Assembly: GCF_000237825.1 (NCBI RefSeq)
Contig: NZ_CM001377.1
Span: 310,001-374,000 of the forward strand
From: Thermanaerovibrio velox DSM 12556
GTDB lineage: Bacteria > Synergistota > Synergistia > Synergistales > Synergistaceae
DNA: 64,000 bases
Direction: 5' to 3'
Below the pieces are notes generated by a model. The model had not been told where the DNA came from, did not search any database, and saw nothing but the letters and a program-made list of their open reading frames with translations. This document shows positions 33,779 through 42,800 of this stretch, one piece after another; position 1 is the first letter of the stretch; every line of letters starts with the position of its first letter. The position numbers and the translations under genes are program-made.

Positions 33779-35091
33779 TATACGTTGCCCTCGTTGTCCT
33801 CATGTTCTGCCTGCTCATCGGCGTCCCCGTGCCGGTGAGCTTCATGGCCTCCGCCGCCTGGCTCATCTTCTTCGGAGGCCCCGACGGCTCCGGGTACGAT
33901 CCGAGCCAGCTGCTGCCCTACGGCTTTGCCCAGATGAACTCCGTGTCCCTCATCGCCATCGCGATGTTTATAATGGCGGGGGGCATAATGGAGAGGGGCC
34001 GCATAGGGGAGAGGCTCATAGACCTGGTGGATGTTTTCGTTGGACACCTCAAAGGGGGGCTTGGGATAGTGGGCACCATATCCTGCGCGGTCTTCGGCTC
34101 CATATCCGGCGCCGCCTGCGCCACCCTGTCCTGCATAGGCAGCATAATGTTCCCCCGGTTTGAGGCCGGAGGGTATCCCAAGGGACACGCGGCGGCGTTG
34201 ATGTCCAACGCGTCCCTCCTGGGTCTGCTGATACCCCCTAACGCCACGCTCATAATATTCGCCTGGATAAGCGGGCAGTCCATACTGGCCTGTTTCCTTG
34301 CCACCGTGGTGCCCGGGTTGCTTGCCACCACCTTGATATGTCTTGTCAACCTGTACATACTTAAGGATAACCCATCAGTCCTGGTCTCCCAGCGCAGGAG
34401 CCTGCCGGAGAGGTTTAAGCTCCTTAAGGTCCGCTCCAAGGGGGCGATCCCGGCGCTGCTATTGCCCGTGATAGTGCTGGGCGGGGTCTACGGGGGGATA
34501 ATGACCACCACCGAGGCCTCCGCCGTGGCGGTCCTGTACTCCATACCGGTGGCCCTTTGGGTTTACCGGGGCACCGACTGGAGGGGGCTTGCGGGGGTTA
34601 TCGTGGAGTCCGCCATAACCACCGGCGTCATAATGGCCATGTTGTATTCGGTGTCCATGTTGTCCCGGCTCTACGTCCTCGAGGACCTGCCCAGCAAGAT
34701 GCTTTACCTCTTCGAGTCCATATCCACCAACAAGTGGGTAATAATGGGAATGATAAACGTGTTCCTGGTCATAATGGGCATGCTTATGGACGACATAAGC
34801 GTGGTGGTGCTGACCACCCCCATAATGATGCCCATAATAGCCAAGCTGGGGTTCAACCCCATACACTACGCGGCGGTGGTGGGGGTCAACACCGCCCTGG
34901 GCTGCATAACCCCCCCGGCGGCGCCGGTGCTTTACCTGGGGGGGCGGCTTGCCAAGGCCCCCATAAACGAGATGATGGGGCCCGCTCTTAAATTCATGCT
35001 CCTCTGCTGGGTACCGGTCCTCCTCTTCACCGCCTACGCGCCCAAGCTGGTGCTGTTTCTTCCTCACCTGCTTCTGGGGGTGCCGTGGTGA
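33775..35091 (+). CDS. dctM: TRAP transporter large permease DctM (system 2)
   Basis: A 438-residue inner-membrane transport subunit with DctM signatures: GTISCAVFGSISGAACATLSCIGSIMFP, GGIMTTTEASAVAVLY and VVVLTTPIMMPIIAKLG. The ATG at 33775 overlaps the dctQ stop and the gene's own stop overlaps a small downstream frame (TGATG), so four genes appear translationally coupled. The ATP-independent, ion-driven transporter should import the DctP-bound solute. Confidence 0.93.
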   Translation: MIYVALVVLMFCLLIGVPVPVSFMASAAWLIFFGGPDGSGYDPSQLLPYGFAQMNSVSLIAIAMFIMAGGIMERGRIGERLIDLVDVFVGHLKGGLGIVGTISCAVFGSISGAACATLSCIGSIMFPRFEAGGYPKGHAAALMSNASLLGLLIPPNATLIIFAWISGQSILACFLATVVPGLLATTLICLVNLYILKDNPSVLVSQRRSLPERFKLLKVRSKGAIPALLLPVIVLGGVYGGIMTTTEASAVAVLYSIPVALWVYRGTDWRGLAGVIVESAITTGVIMAMLYSVSMLSRLYVLEDLPSKMLYLFESISTNKWVIMGMINVFLVIMGMLMDDISVVVLTTPIMMPIIAKLGFNPIHYAAVVGVNTALGCITPPAAPVLYLGGRLAKAPINEMMGPALKFMLLCWVPVLLFTAYAPKLVLFLPHLLLGVPW

Positions 35092-35237
35092 TGGTGAAGC
35101 CCAATCCCTCCACCTTCGCAGGGCTGGCCTGCATCGGCTTCCTCGGCGCCGCGGTGCTCACGGACCTTCCATGGCTTTACGCCCTCTCCGCCGGGGTCGG
35201 AACAGTATCAAGGGTGCTGAGGAAGAGAGGGCTTTGA
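35091..35237 (+). CDS. Small membrane protein coupled to dctM
   Basis: A 48-residue frame beginning at the ATG that overlaps the dctM stop (TGATG), with GGGGG a few bases upstream. It encodes MVKPNPSTFAGLACIGFLGA, then a second hydrophobic stretch (LPWLYALSAGVGTV) and a basic tail (SRVLRKRGL). It could be a one- or two-helix accessory subunit. I recognise no family. Codon use (GGC, GCC, AGG, TCC) fits the neighbours, and translational coupling supports expression. Confidence 0.5.
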   Translation: MVKPNPSTFAGLACIGFLGAAVLTDLPWLYALSAGVGTVSRVLRKRGL

Positions 35238-35263
35238 CCTGTCCTCCCTTTGATAAACAAAAC

Positions 35264-35292
35264 TTGAAGCCCCTGACCGCTAAATTTATAAT
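35264..35292 (+). promoter_or_regulatory. Strong promoter upstream of gntR
   Basis: TTGAAG (35264-35269), exactly 17 bases, then a perfect TATAAT (35287-35292). Transcription would start near 35299, run through a hairpin at 35342-35377, and reach gntR about 200 bases later. Confidence 0.65.
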
Positions 35293-35341
35293 CCTGTAAT
35301 CCTAAGGTGGGATGGGGCTTGGATTTTTCTGGATCCTGATG

Positions 35342-35380
35342 TATCAGACTCCCCGTCTCTTCCGAGGGAGTCTGATATTT
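35342..35380 (+). terminator. Hairpin with T-rich tail in the gntR leader
   Basis: A perfect 11-bp stem (TATCAGACTCC at 35342-35352 and complement at 35367-35377) is followed by TTTAT. It lies downstream of the 35264 promoter, so it may be an attenuator or a simple terminator. Its arms contain TATCAGA/TCTGATA, which also occurs in the candidate operator. Confidence 0.5.
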
Positions 35381-35464
35381 ATAGGGCAGCCTGGGGTGGC
35401 TTCCATCGGTTTTATCGGCTGTTTAGGCGGGAGTAACGCCCCTTTGTTCCCTCGGTTGCCCTTG

Positions 35465-35478
35465 ATATCTGATATATC
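35465..35478. promoter_or_regulatory. Candidate GntR autoregulatory operator
   Basis: ATATCTGATATATC lies between TTGATA (35462) and TAGAAT (35484), a second candidate promoter 20-30 bases before the gntR start. Binding here should block it. A one-mismatch copy lies at 31809 before TRAP operon 2. Confidence 0.6.
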
Positions 35479-35508
35479 TATGTTAGAATACACAAGGGGG
35501 GCTTTCCA

Positions 35509-36216
35509 TTGGAGCTTAACCTCAAGTCGCTCCGGGAGCAGGTGTACGAGTATTTGAAAAGGGAGATGAACGAGGGGCGGCTCAAGCAGGGCTCGTTCCT
35601 CGATCTCAACGAGATAAGCAGGAACCTTGGCATGAGCAAGACCCCTTTGAGGGACGCCCTGTTTCAGCTGGAGGCGGAGGGGTTCGTCACCATATACCCA
35701 AGGCGGGGAATCATGGTGAACCCATTGGATCTCAAGAAGATAAAGAACATCTATGAGATCCTTGGGGCCCTGGAGGGGGCGGTGGTGGTCAACGAGGCCC
35801 TGAAGTTCACGGACCAGCACGTTAGAAGGATGGAGGCCCTCAACGAGGAGATGAAGGAGGCCCTTGGGGGCGACGACTTCAACCGCTTTTACAAGCTGAA
35901 CCTTGAGTTCCACAACACCTATCTTGGGCTGTCGGACAACCAGGACCTGCTTCACACGGTGCGGATCCTCAAGGAACGGCTTTACGACTTCCCCAGGAGC
36001 AAGGGGTTCGTGAAGGAGTGGGAGCTCAACTCCGTGAAGGAGCATCAGGAGCTTGTGAGCCTCCTTGCCAGGAAGGACTTCAACGGGGCCGCGGAGTTCA
36101 TAAGGGACGTTCACTGGTCCTTTGAGGTGCAGGAGCGGTTCATAAGGAAGTACTACTTCGCTAGCCAGTGGGAGCTGGACCCCATAAAGGAGTCCAAGGA
36201 GGAAGGTTCCATTTAA
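35509..36216 (+). CDS. GntR-family transcriptional regulator, FCD (FadR) subfamily
   Basis: A 235-residue DNA-binding regulator. The winged helix (about 5-70) carries LDLNEISRNLGMSKTPLRDALFQLE and VTIYPRRGIMV. The all-helical FCD ligand domain (about 80-215) has the metal-site histidines in NLEFHNTYL, SVKEHQELV and FIRDVHWSF. It probably senses the substrate of the glycyl radical enzyme or a product. The start is TTG at 35509, behind AAGGGGGG with an 8-base spacer. It is followed 42 bases later by the activase gene in the same direction, so the regulator, activase and dehydratase form one operon. It is predicted to control itself and TRAP operon 2. Confidence 0.9.
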   Translation: MELNLKSLREQVYEYLKREMNEGRLKQGSFLDLNEISRNLGMSKTPLRDALFQLEAEGFVTIYPRRGIMVNPLDLKKIKNIYEILGALEGAVVVNEALKFTDQHVRRMEALNEEMKEALGGDDFNRFYKLNLEFHNTYLGLSDNQDLLHTVRILKERLYDFPRSKGFVKEWELNSVKEHQELVSLLARKDFNGAAEFIRDVHWSFEVQERFIRKYYFASQWELDPIKESKEEGSI

Positions 36217-36258
36217 CAGGGCGGCCCTTAGCGACCGCCCGAGGGGGCGGTGCATCGT

Positions 36259-37170
36259 ATGAAGGGTTTCGTCTACGACGTAAAACGCTACTCCATCCAC
36301 GATGGTCCGGGCATAAGGACCACCTTTCACCTTAAGGGGTGCCCGTTGAGGTGTCTTTGGTGCCACAACCCGGAGAGCTGGGAGTTCGGCCCCTCCCTTT
36401 CCTACTCCTTGGAGAGGTGTGTGGCCTGCGGGCGGTGTGTCAGCTCCTGCCCTAGGGGGGCCCTGGAGCTGGTCGAGAAGGTTGCCATAGATCGCTCCAG
36501 GTGTGATCTTTGCGGTCTATGCGCGGATCGGTGCCCCACCGAGGCGCTCAAGGTGGTGGGGTTTCAAATGACCCCCGAGGAGGTCCTGTCCGCGGCGTCG
36601 AAGGACGAGATCTTCTTCGACGAGTCCGGCGGTGGAGTGACCTTTTCGGGCGGGGAGCCCCTCTCCCAGCCGGAGTTCCTCCTGGAGGCGGTGGGGTTGC
36701 TGAAGGAAGCGGGGTTCCATGTGGCCCTGGACACCAGCGGTTACGCTCCGGTTGACGTGGCCCTTAAGGGCGCTTTAGCGTCGGACCTCATCCTCTATGA
36801 CCTTAAGCACATGGACGACCAGCAGCATCGGCGGCTCACCGGAGTGGGCAACGGTCCGGTGCTGGAGAACCTCCGAGCCATCGTTGACGCGGGCTGCGGG
36901 GGGAAGATATGGATAAGGTTCCCCCTCATACCCTCGCTTAACGATCAACCCTCCAACATAGCCCTCATGGGGAAGACCATGTTGGAGCTTGGGCTTCATA
37001 GAATTCACGTGCTTCCATATCACTCTGCGGGGGTGCAGAAGTACCGCCGCTGTGGGTTGGACTATGGGCTTGCGGAGTTTCCGGAGGTTGCCCCCCCGTC
37101 CGCGGGGATGATCGAAGACGTGTCGGGGATCCTTATGAAAATGGGCTTGGAAGTCAAGGTAGGAGGGTGA
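36259..37170 (+). CDS. Glycyl radical enzyme activating enzyme (radical SAM)
   Basis: A 303-residue radical SAM protein. The PFL-activase-type cluster motif is in GCPLRCLWCHNPES (CxxxCxxC), preceded by SIHDGPGIRTTFHLKG. A ferredoxin-like insert (about 55-100) has two CxxCxxC sets, CVACGRCVSSCP and CDLCGLCADRCP. The SAM-binding motif is TFSGGEPLSQPEFL. It abstracts a hydrogen from the conserved glycine of the enzyme encoded next. The ATG at 36259 has GAGGGGG 11 bases upstream; a GTG at 36250 is an alternative. Its stop lies 5 bases before the dehydratase start, within the Shine-Dalgarno region, so expression is coupled. Confidence 0.93.
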   Translation: MKGFVYDVKRYSIHDGPGIRTTFHLKGCPLRCLWCHNPESWEFGPSLSYSLERCVACGRCVSSCPRGALELVEKVAIDRSRCDLCGLCADRCPTEALKVVGFQMTPEEVLSAASKDEIFFDESGGGVTFSGGEPLSQPEFLLEAVGLLKEAGFHVALDTSGYAPVDVALKGALASDLILYDLKHMDDQQHRRLTGVGNGPVLENLRAIVDAGCGGKIWIRFPLIPSLNDQPSNIALMGKTMLELGLHRIHVLPYHSAGVQKYRRCGLDYGLAEFPEVAPPSAGMIEDVSGILMKMGLEVKVGG

Positions 37171-37175
37171 TGAGG

Positions 37176-39536
37176 ATGAACGAGCGGATAGCGAGGCTGA
37201 GGGAGGAGAGCTTTTCTACGAAGCCCAGCATCTCCATTGAGCGGGCGCTCATAGTGACGGACTTCTACCGGGAGAACTACGGCAAGTACTCGACCCCGGT
37301 CATGAGGGCCTTGAACTTCAAGAACCTCTGTGAGAAGAAGACCATCTACATAGGTCCCTTGGAGCTCATAGTGGGGGAGAGGGGGCCGAGGCCCAAGGCG
37401 GTGTCCACCTTCCCGGAGCTCAACTGCCATTCCGCGGAGGACCTCCGGATACTCAACTCCCGCCCCATGACGAGCTACTCGGTGTCCGAGGAGGACATAA
37501 GGCTTTACGAGGAGAGGGTGATACCCTACTGGCGGGGCAGGTCCCTGCGGGACAAGGCCTTTGAGAGGATGCCAAAGGAGTGGCTGGACCTTTACGAGGC
37601 GGGTTGTTTCACCGAGTTCATGGAGCAGCGGGCCCCGGGGCATACCGCCCTTGGGGGGAACATATACCAGATGGGGCTCGAGGACTTCAAGGAGAGGATA
37701 AGGTCCGCGAGGAACTCCATAGATTGGCTCAACGACCCCCATGCCATGGCCAAGGACGAGGAGCTGAAGGCCATGGAGATAGCCTGTGATGGGGCCATCA
37801 TCTTCGCCTTAAGGCATGCGGAGGAGGCGGAGAGGATGGCTGCGGTGGAGGATGACCCCAAGAGGCGGCAGGAGCTTTTGAGGATAGCGGAGGTTTGCAG
37901 AAGGGTTCCCGCCAAGAGCCCCAGGGACTTCTGGGAGGCCCTTCAGATGTACTGGTTCTGCCACCTGGGGACCATAACGGAGCTGAACGGATGGGACGCC
38001 ATGTCGCCTGGTCACCTGGACCAGCACCTGGAGCCCTTCTACCGCAGGGGCCTGGAGGACGGGACCCTCACCCGGGAGGCCGCCAAGGAGCTCTTGTCCT
38101 GCTTCTGGATAAAGGTCAACAACACCCCGGCCCCTCCAAAGGTGGGGGTGACCGCCCAGGAGAGCGGCACCTACAACGACTTCACCCAGATAAACCTCGG
38201 GGGTGTGAGGCGCGACGGTTCCGACGGCACCAGCGAGGTATCGTACCTGATACTTGAGGTCCTGGACGAGCTGCAGCTCCTGCAGCCCCAGGTCAGCGTC
38301 CACATATCCCAGAGGACGCCGGAGCGGTTCCTCAAGGCCGCCGCGAGGGTGATCCGCCGGGGCTCCGGGTATCCGTCGGTGTTCAACTCGGACCTTGTGG
38401 TGCAGCAGCAGGTCCGCATGGGCAAGTCCGTGGAGGATGCCCGGGAGGGGGGCACCAGCGGGTGCATAGAGACCGGGTGTTTCGGCAGGGAGGCCTACAT
38501 ACTCCACGGTTACCTCAACGTGCCCAAGATACTGGAGATAACCCTTAACGACGGGGTGGACCCCCTGACGGGCAAGAGGATAGGGATCCCCACCGGCGGG
38601 CCTTCGGCCTTCGAAAGCTTTGAGGACCTTTACCGGGCCTTTGAGAGGCAGCTTCAGTACGTGGTGGACGTGAAGATCCGGGTGGACAACTACCTTTCCG
38701 CCATGTTCGCCCAGTACGCCCCCGCTCCCTTCCTCTCGGTGCTGATAGAGGGGTGCATAGAGAGCGGCAGGGACTATTACGACGGGGGTCCCAAGTACAA
38801 CACGGACTACATCCAGTGCTGTGGCATAGGGACCGTGACGGACAGCCTGTCGTCCATAAAGAAGCACGTGTTCGAGGACCGGCGCTACACGTTGGATGAG
38901 ATGGTCTCCGCCTGCAACAGCAACTGGATGGGTTACGAGGAGATGCGCCAGTACGTGTGGAACCGAACGCTGTTCTTCGGCAACGATGACGATTACGCGG
39001 ACGACATAATGAGGCGGGTCTTCGAGTCCCTGGTGGGGGCCATAGAGGGGAAGAGGTCCCCCAAGGGGCCCACCTATCACATAAACATGCTGTCCACCAC
39101 GTGCCACGTCTACTTTGGTAAGAAGCTTGGGGCAACGCCTAACGGTCGTTTTGCCCACATGCCCGAGTCGGACGGCACCTCCCCGTCCCACGGGGCGGAC
39201 AGGAACGGCCCAACGGCGGTGATAAAGTCCCTGTCCAAGATGGACCAGGTGAAGTCCGGGGGAACCCTTCTCAACCAGCGGTTCCTGCCGTCGGTGCTGG
39301 CGGGAGAGGAGGGGCTGGATAAGCTTTGCCGACTCATAAGGACCTACTTCAGGCTTGGGGGGCATCACATACAGTTCAACGTGGTGGACTCCGAAACCCT
39401 CAGGGATGCCCAGCGGAACCCGGAGAACTACCGGGGGCTTCTCGTCAGGGTGGCGGGGTACAGCGATTACTTCGTGGACCTGGACCGGTACCACCAGGAG
39501 GAGATAATAGCCAGGACCGCCCAGGAGGAGATCTGA
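37176..39536 (+). CDS. hypD: HypD-like glycyl radical dehydratase (probable trans-4-hydroxy-L-proline dehydratase)
   Basis: A 786-residue glycyl radical enzyme. The active-site loop GGTSGCIETGCFG has Cys430 and Glu432; Asp274 is in NGWDAMSP, Ser330 in AQESGTY, His156 in APGHT, Tyr446 in YILHGY and Phe148 in FTEFMEQ. The glycyl loop RVAGYSD has Gly761. Against the catalytic residues I recall for Clostridioides difficile HypD (C434, E436, D278, S334, H160, Y450, F152, G765), each sits exactly four positions earlier, strong support for the same chemistry: dehydration of trans-4-hydroxyproline to pyrroline-5-carboxylate. Another HypD-like substrate cannot be excluded. No pyrroline-5-carboxylate reductase lies in the window. 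The ATG at 37176 is 9 bases behind AGGAGGG. Confidence 0.78.
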   Translation: MNERIARLREESFSTKPSISIERALIVTDFYRENYGKYSTPVMRALNFKNLCEKKTIYIGPLELIVGERGPRPKAVSTFPELNCHSAEDLRILNSRPMTSYSVSEEDIRLYEERVIPYWRGRSLRDKAFERMPKEWLDLYEAGCFTEFMEQRAPGHTALGGNIYQMGLEDFKERIRSARNSIDWLNDPHAMAKDEELKAMEIACDGAIIFALRHAEEAERMAAVEDDPKRRQELLRIAEVCRRVPAKSPRDFWEALQMYWFCHLGTITELNGWDAMSPGHLDQHLEPFYRRGLEDGTLTREAAKELLSCFWIKVNNTPAPPKVGVTAQESGTYNDFTQINLGGVRRDGSDGTSEVSYLILEVLDELQLLQPQVSVHISQRTPERFLKAAARVIRRGSGYPSVFNSDLVVQQQVRMGKSVEDAREGGTSGCIETGCFGREAYILHGYLNVPKILEITLNDGVDPLTGKRIGIPTGGPSAFESFEDLYRAFERQLQYVVDVKIRVDNYLSAMFAQYAPAPFLSVLIEGCIESGRDYYDGGPKYNTDYIQCCGIGTVTDSLSSIKKHVFEDRRYTLDEMVSACNSNWMGYEEMRQYVWNRTLFFGNDDDYADDIMRRVFESLVGAIEGKRSPKGPTYHINMLSTTCHVYFGKKLGATPNGRFAHMPESDGTSPSHGADRNGPTAVIKSLSKMDQVKSGGTLLNQRFLPSVLAGEEGLDKLCRLIRTYFRLGGHHIQFNVVDSETLRDAQRNPENYRGLLVRVAGYSDYFVDLDRYHQEEIIARTAQEEI

Positions 39537-39588
39537 TACCCCCTCCTTTAGAAGTAGACGGAGCGGTTGTGAAAGTGATAATTTTCTT

Positions 39589-39613
39589 GGGGGAGCCCGG
39601 GGCTCCCCCTTTT
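39589..39613 (+). terminator. Terminator of the gntR-activase-hypD operon
   Basis: A perfect 9-bp stem (GGGGGAGCC at 39589-39597 and complement at 39601-39609) with a 3-base loop and a TTTT tail. Confidence 0.85.
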
Positions 39614-39768
39614 CTCGAATATGTGCTATCTTGTAGTGGTTCGCTGGTAAGGGACAAATTCTCGTTTTACCGACTTTTTATGCCAGTTTTGCGGTTTTTA
39701 GACTTGCAAATGCAGCATGAATCGACGGTTTAGCGACTTGTCTCGGGCGGTACTGTTTTTCGTGAGTT

Positions 39769-39777
39769 TGTTATAAT
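39769..39777 (+). promoter_or_regulatory. Extended -10 promoter of nifJ
   Basis: TG-T-TATAAT is a perfect extended -10 about 104 bases before the start codon; the -35 region is weak. Confidence 0.6.
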
Positions 39778-39880
39778 GATCCCAATGGGGCAGGATGCGA
39801 AGGCGGGCAGAAGATTAATGGACAATAGACCCCCTGTCCCCGGCCCCTTGGGACGGAGGAAATCAAGGAGGTAGGATAGG

Positions 39881-42800
39881 ATGCGACCGAAGGTTACGCT
39901 GGATGGCAACGAAGCGGCGGCCTACGTGGCCCACGCGACGAGCGAGGTCATAGCCATCTATCCCATCACCCCGTCGTCTAACATGGGGGAGTGGGCGGAT
40001 CAGTGGAGCGCCGAGGGCAGGCCCAACATATGGGGCGCGGTTCCTACGGTGGTGGAGATGCAGAGCGAGGCTGGCGCCAGCGGGACCTACCACGGGGCCC
40101 TTCAGGCGGGAGCTTTGGGCACCACCTTCACCGCCTCTCAGGGGCTTCTCCTGATGATCCCCAACATGTACAAGATAGCCGGTGAGCTCACCAGCACTGT
40201 TATGCACGTGTCCGCCAGGTCCGTGGCGACTCACGCGCTCTCCATCTTCGGTGATCACTCGGACGTCATGGCCGCTAGGTCCACCGGTTGGGCCCTCTTG
40301 TGCTCCGGCTCCGTCCAGGAGGTTATGGACCTTGCGCTCATAGCCCAGGCGGCCACGTTGGAGGGGCGCATTCCCATCCTCCACTTCTTCGACGGCTTCA
40401 GGACCAGCCATGAGGTGGCCAAGGTGGAGCAGGTCACCTACGATGACATGAGGGCCATGGTGGACGATGACCTTGTGCGGGCCCACCGGGAGCGGGCTCT
40501 TAACCCCGATGACCCCATAATCCGCGGGACCGCCCAGAACCCCGACACCTTCTTCCAGTCCATGGAGTCCAGGAACCCCTACTACATGGCCATGCCCGAC
40601 ACGGTGCAGCGGGCGATGGACAAGTTCGCCAAGATAGTGGGGCGCCAGTACCGGCTGTTCGACTACGTGGGTGCCAAGGACGCGGAGAAGGTAATAATAA
40701 TGATGGGATCCGGCGCCGAGGTGGCCCACGAGTGCGTGGACTACCTGGTTGAGCGGGGCGAGAAGGTGGGGCTCATCAAGGTCCGGCTTTTCAGGCCCTT
40801 CAGCGTGGAGCACCTCCTGCGGGCCCTTCCCGCCACCGTGAGGTCCGTGGCGGTGCTTGACCGCTGCAAGGAGCCCGGCGCCGGCGGCGAGCCCCTGTAC
40901 AAGGACGTGGTGGAGGCCCTCGCCAACCGGCCGGAGATAATGGTGGTGGGCGGCCGTTACGGGCTGTCCTCCAAGGACTTCACCCCCGCCATGGTGAAGG
41001 GGGTCTTCGACGAGCTGGATCGTCTGGAGCCCCGGAACGGCTTCACCGTGGGCATAGAGGACGACGTGACCTACCTCTCCATCGACTACGATCCCTCCTT
41101 CGTCACCGAGGATCCCAAGACCGTCAGGTGCCTGTTCTACGGCCTTGGCTCCGACGGGACCGTGGGGGCCAACAAGAACTCCATAAAGATCATAGGCGAG
41201 GAGACCGACTACAACGCCCAGGGCTACTTCGTCTACGACTCCAAGAAGTCCGGCGGCCTTACCATAAGCCATCTCCGGTTTGGACCCAAGCCCATCAGGG
41301 GCTCCTACCTGGTGGGCAGCGCCAACTTCGTGGCGTGTCATCAGTTCTCCTTCATAGAGCGGCTTAACGTGCTGAAGAGGGCCGCCAAGGGTGGGGTGTT
41401 CCTGCTCAACAGCCCCTACGGGCCCGATGAGGTCTGGGACCACCTGCCCAAGACCATTCAGAGGGAGATCATAGAGAAGCAGCTCAAGTTCTACGTGATA
41501 GATGCGGTTTCCATCGCCAAGGAGACCGGCATGGGAGGCCGCATCAACACCATCATGCAGACCTGCTTCTTCGCCATAAGCGGGGTGCTCCCCAAGGACG
41601 AGGCCATAGAGCAGATAAAGAAGTCCATCAAGAAGACCTACGGCAAGAAGGGCGACGCGGTGGTACAGAAGAACATCGAGGCGGTGGATGCCACCCTTGC
41701 CCACCTGCACGAGGTGAAGGTGCCCGACAAGGTTACCAGCACCTTCGACCTTAAGCCCCCCATGTCCGAGTGGGCCCCCTGCTTCGTGAAGGAGGTCCTG
41801 GGGCCCATGCTCATAGACGAGGCGGACTCGGTCCCCGTTTCCGCCCTGCCCCCCGACGGGACCTACCCCACCGGCACTTCTCAGTACGAGAAGCGCAACA
41901 TAGCCATAGACATTCCCGTGTGGGACCCCGAGGTGTGCGTCCAGTGCGGCAAGTGCTCCCTGGCGTGCCCCCACGCGGCCATAAGGGCCAAGGTGTACGA
42001 TCCCAAGTTCCTGGAGGGGGCCCCTAAGACCTTCAAGTCCGCGGACGCCAAGTGGAAGGACTTCCAGGGCATGAAGTACACCGTGCAGGTGGCGCCGGAG
42101 GACTGCATAGGCTGCGGGCTTTGCGTACAGAACTGCCCCGCCAAGAACAAGGCCAACCCGGAGTGGAAGGCCATAAACATGGAGTTCAAGCTGCCCTTGA
42201 GGGACCAGGAGGCGGAGAACTGGGACTACTTCCTGGCCCTTCCGGACGTGGACAGGAGCAAGCTGAACAAGTCCACCGTTAAGGACATCCAGCTCCTGCG
42301 CCCCCTCTTCGAGTTCTCCGGGGCCTGCGGCGGCTGCGGCGAGACCCCGTACCTGAAGCTGGCCTCCGCCCTCTTCGGAGACAGGATGATGGTGGCCAAC
42401 GCCACGGGCTGCTCCTCCATATACTGTGGCAACCTGCCCACCACCCCCTGGACCTACAACGACCTTGGCAGGGGCCCCACATGGAACAACTCCCTCTTCG
42501 AGGACTGCGCCGAGTTCGGCCTTGGGTTCCGGCTCGCGTTGGACCAGAAGGCGGACTATGCGAAGATCCTCCTCAAGAGGCTTGCTCCCCAGATAGGGGA
42601 TGAGCTGGTCACCGCCATATTGGAGGCCCGGCAGGTCACCGAGGAGGAGATAGAGGCCCAGCGGGAGCGGGTGGCCATACTGGAGGACAAGCTCTGTGAG
42701 ATAGGGACCCCCGAGGCGGTGGAGCTGCTGTCCGTGGCCTACGCGCTGGTGAAGAAGAGCGTGTGGATCGTGGGCGGCGACGGCTGGGCCTACGACATCG

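Larger units (their letters stand above)
39537..39880 (+). other. 344-bp region upstream of pyruvate:ferredoxin oxidoreductase
   Basis: It contains the hypD terminator (39589), then an AT-rich stretch without a credible gene, then a promoter at 39769-39777 and the AAGGAGG Shine-Dalgarno. No conserved riboswitch was recognised. Confidence 0.5.
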
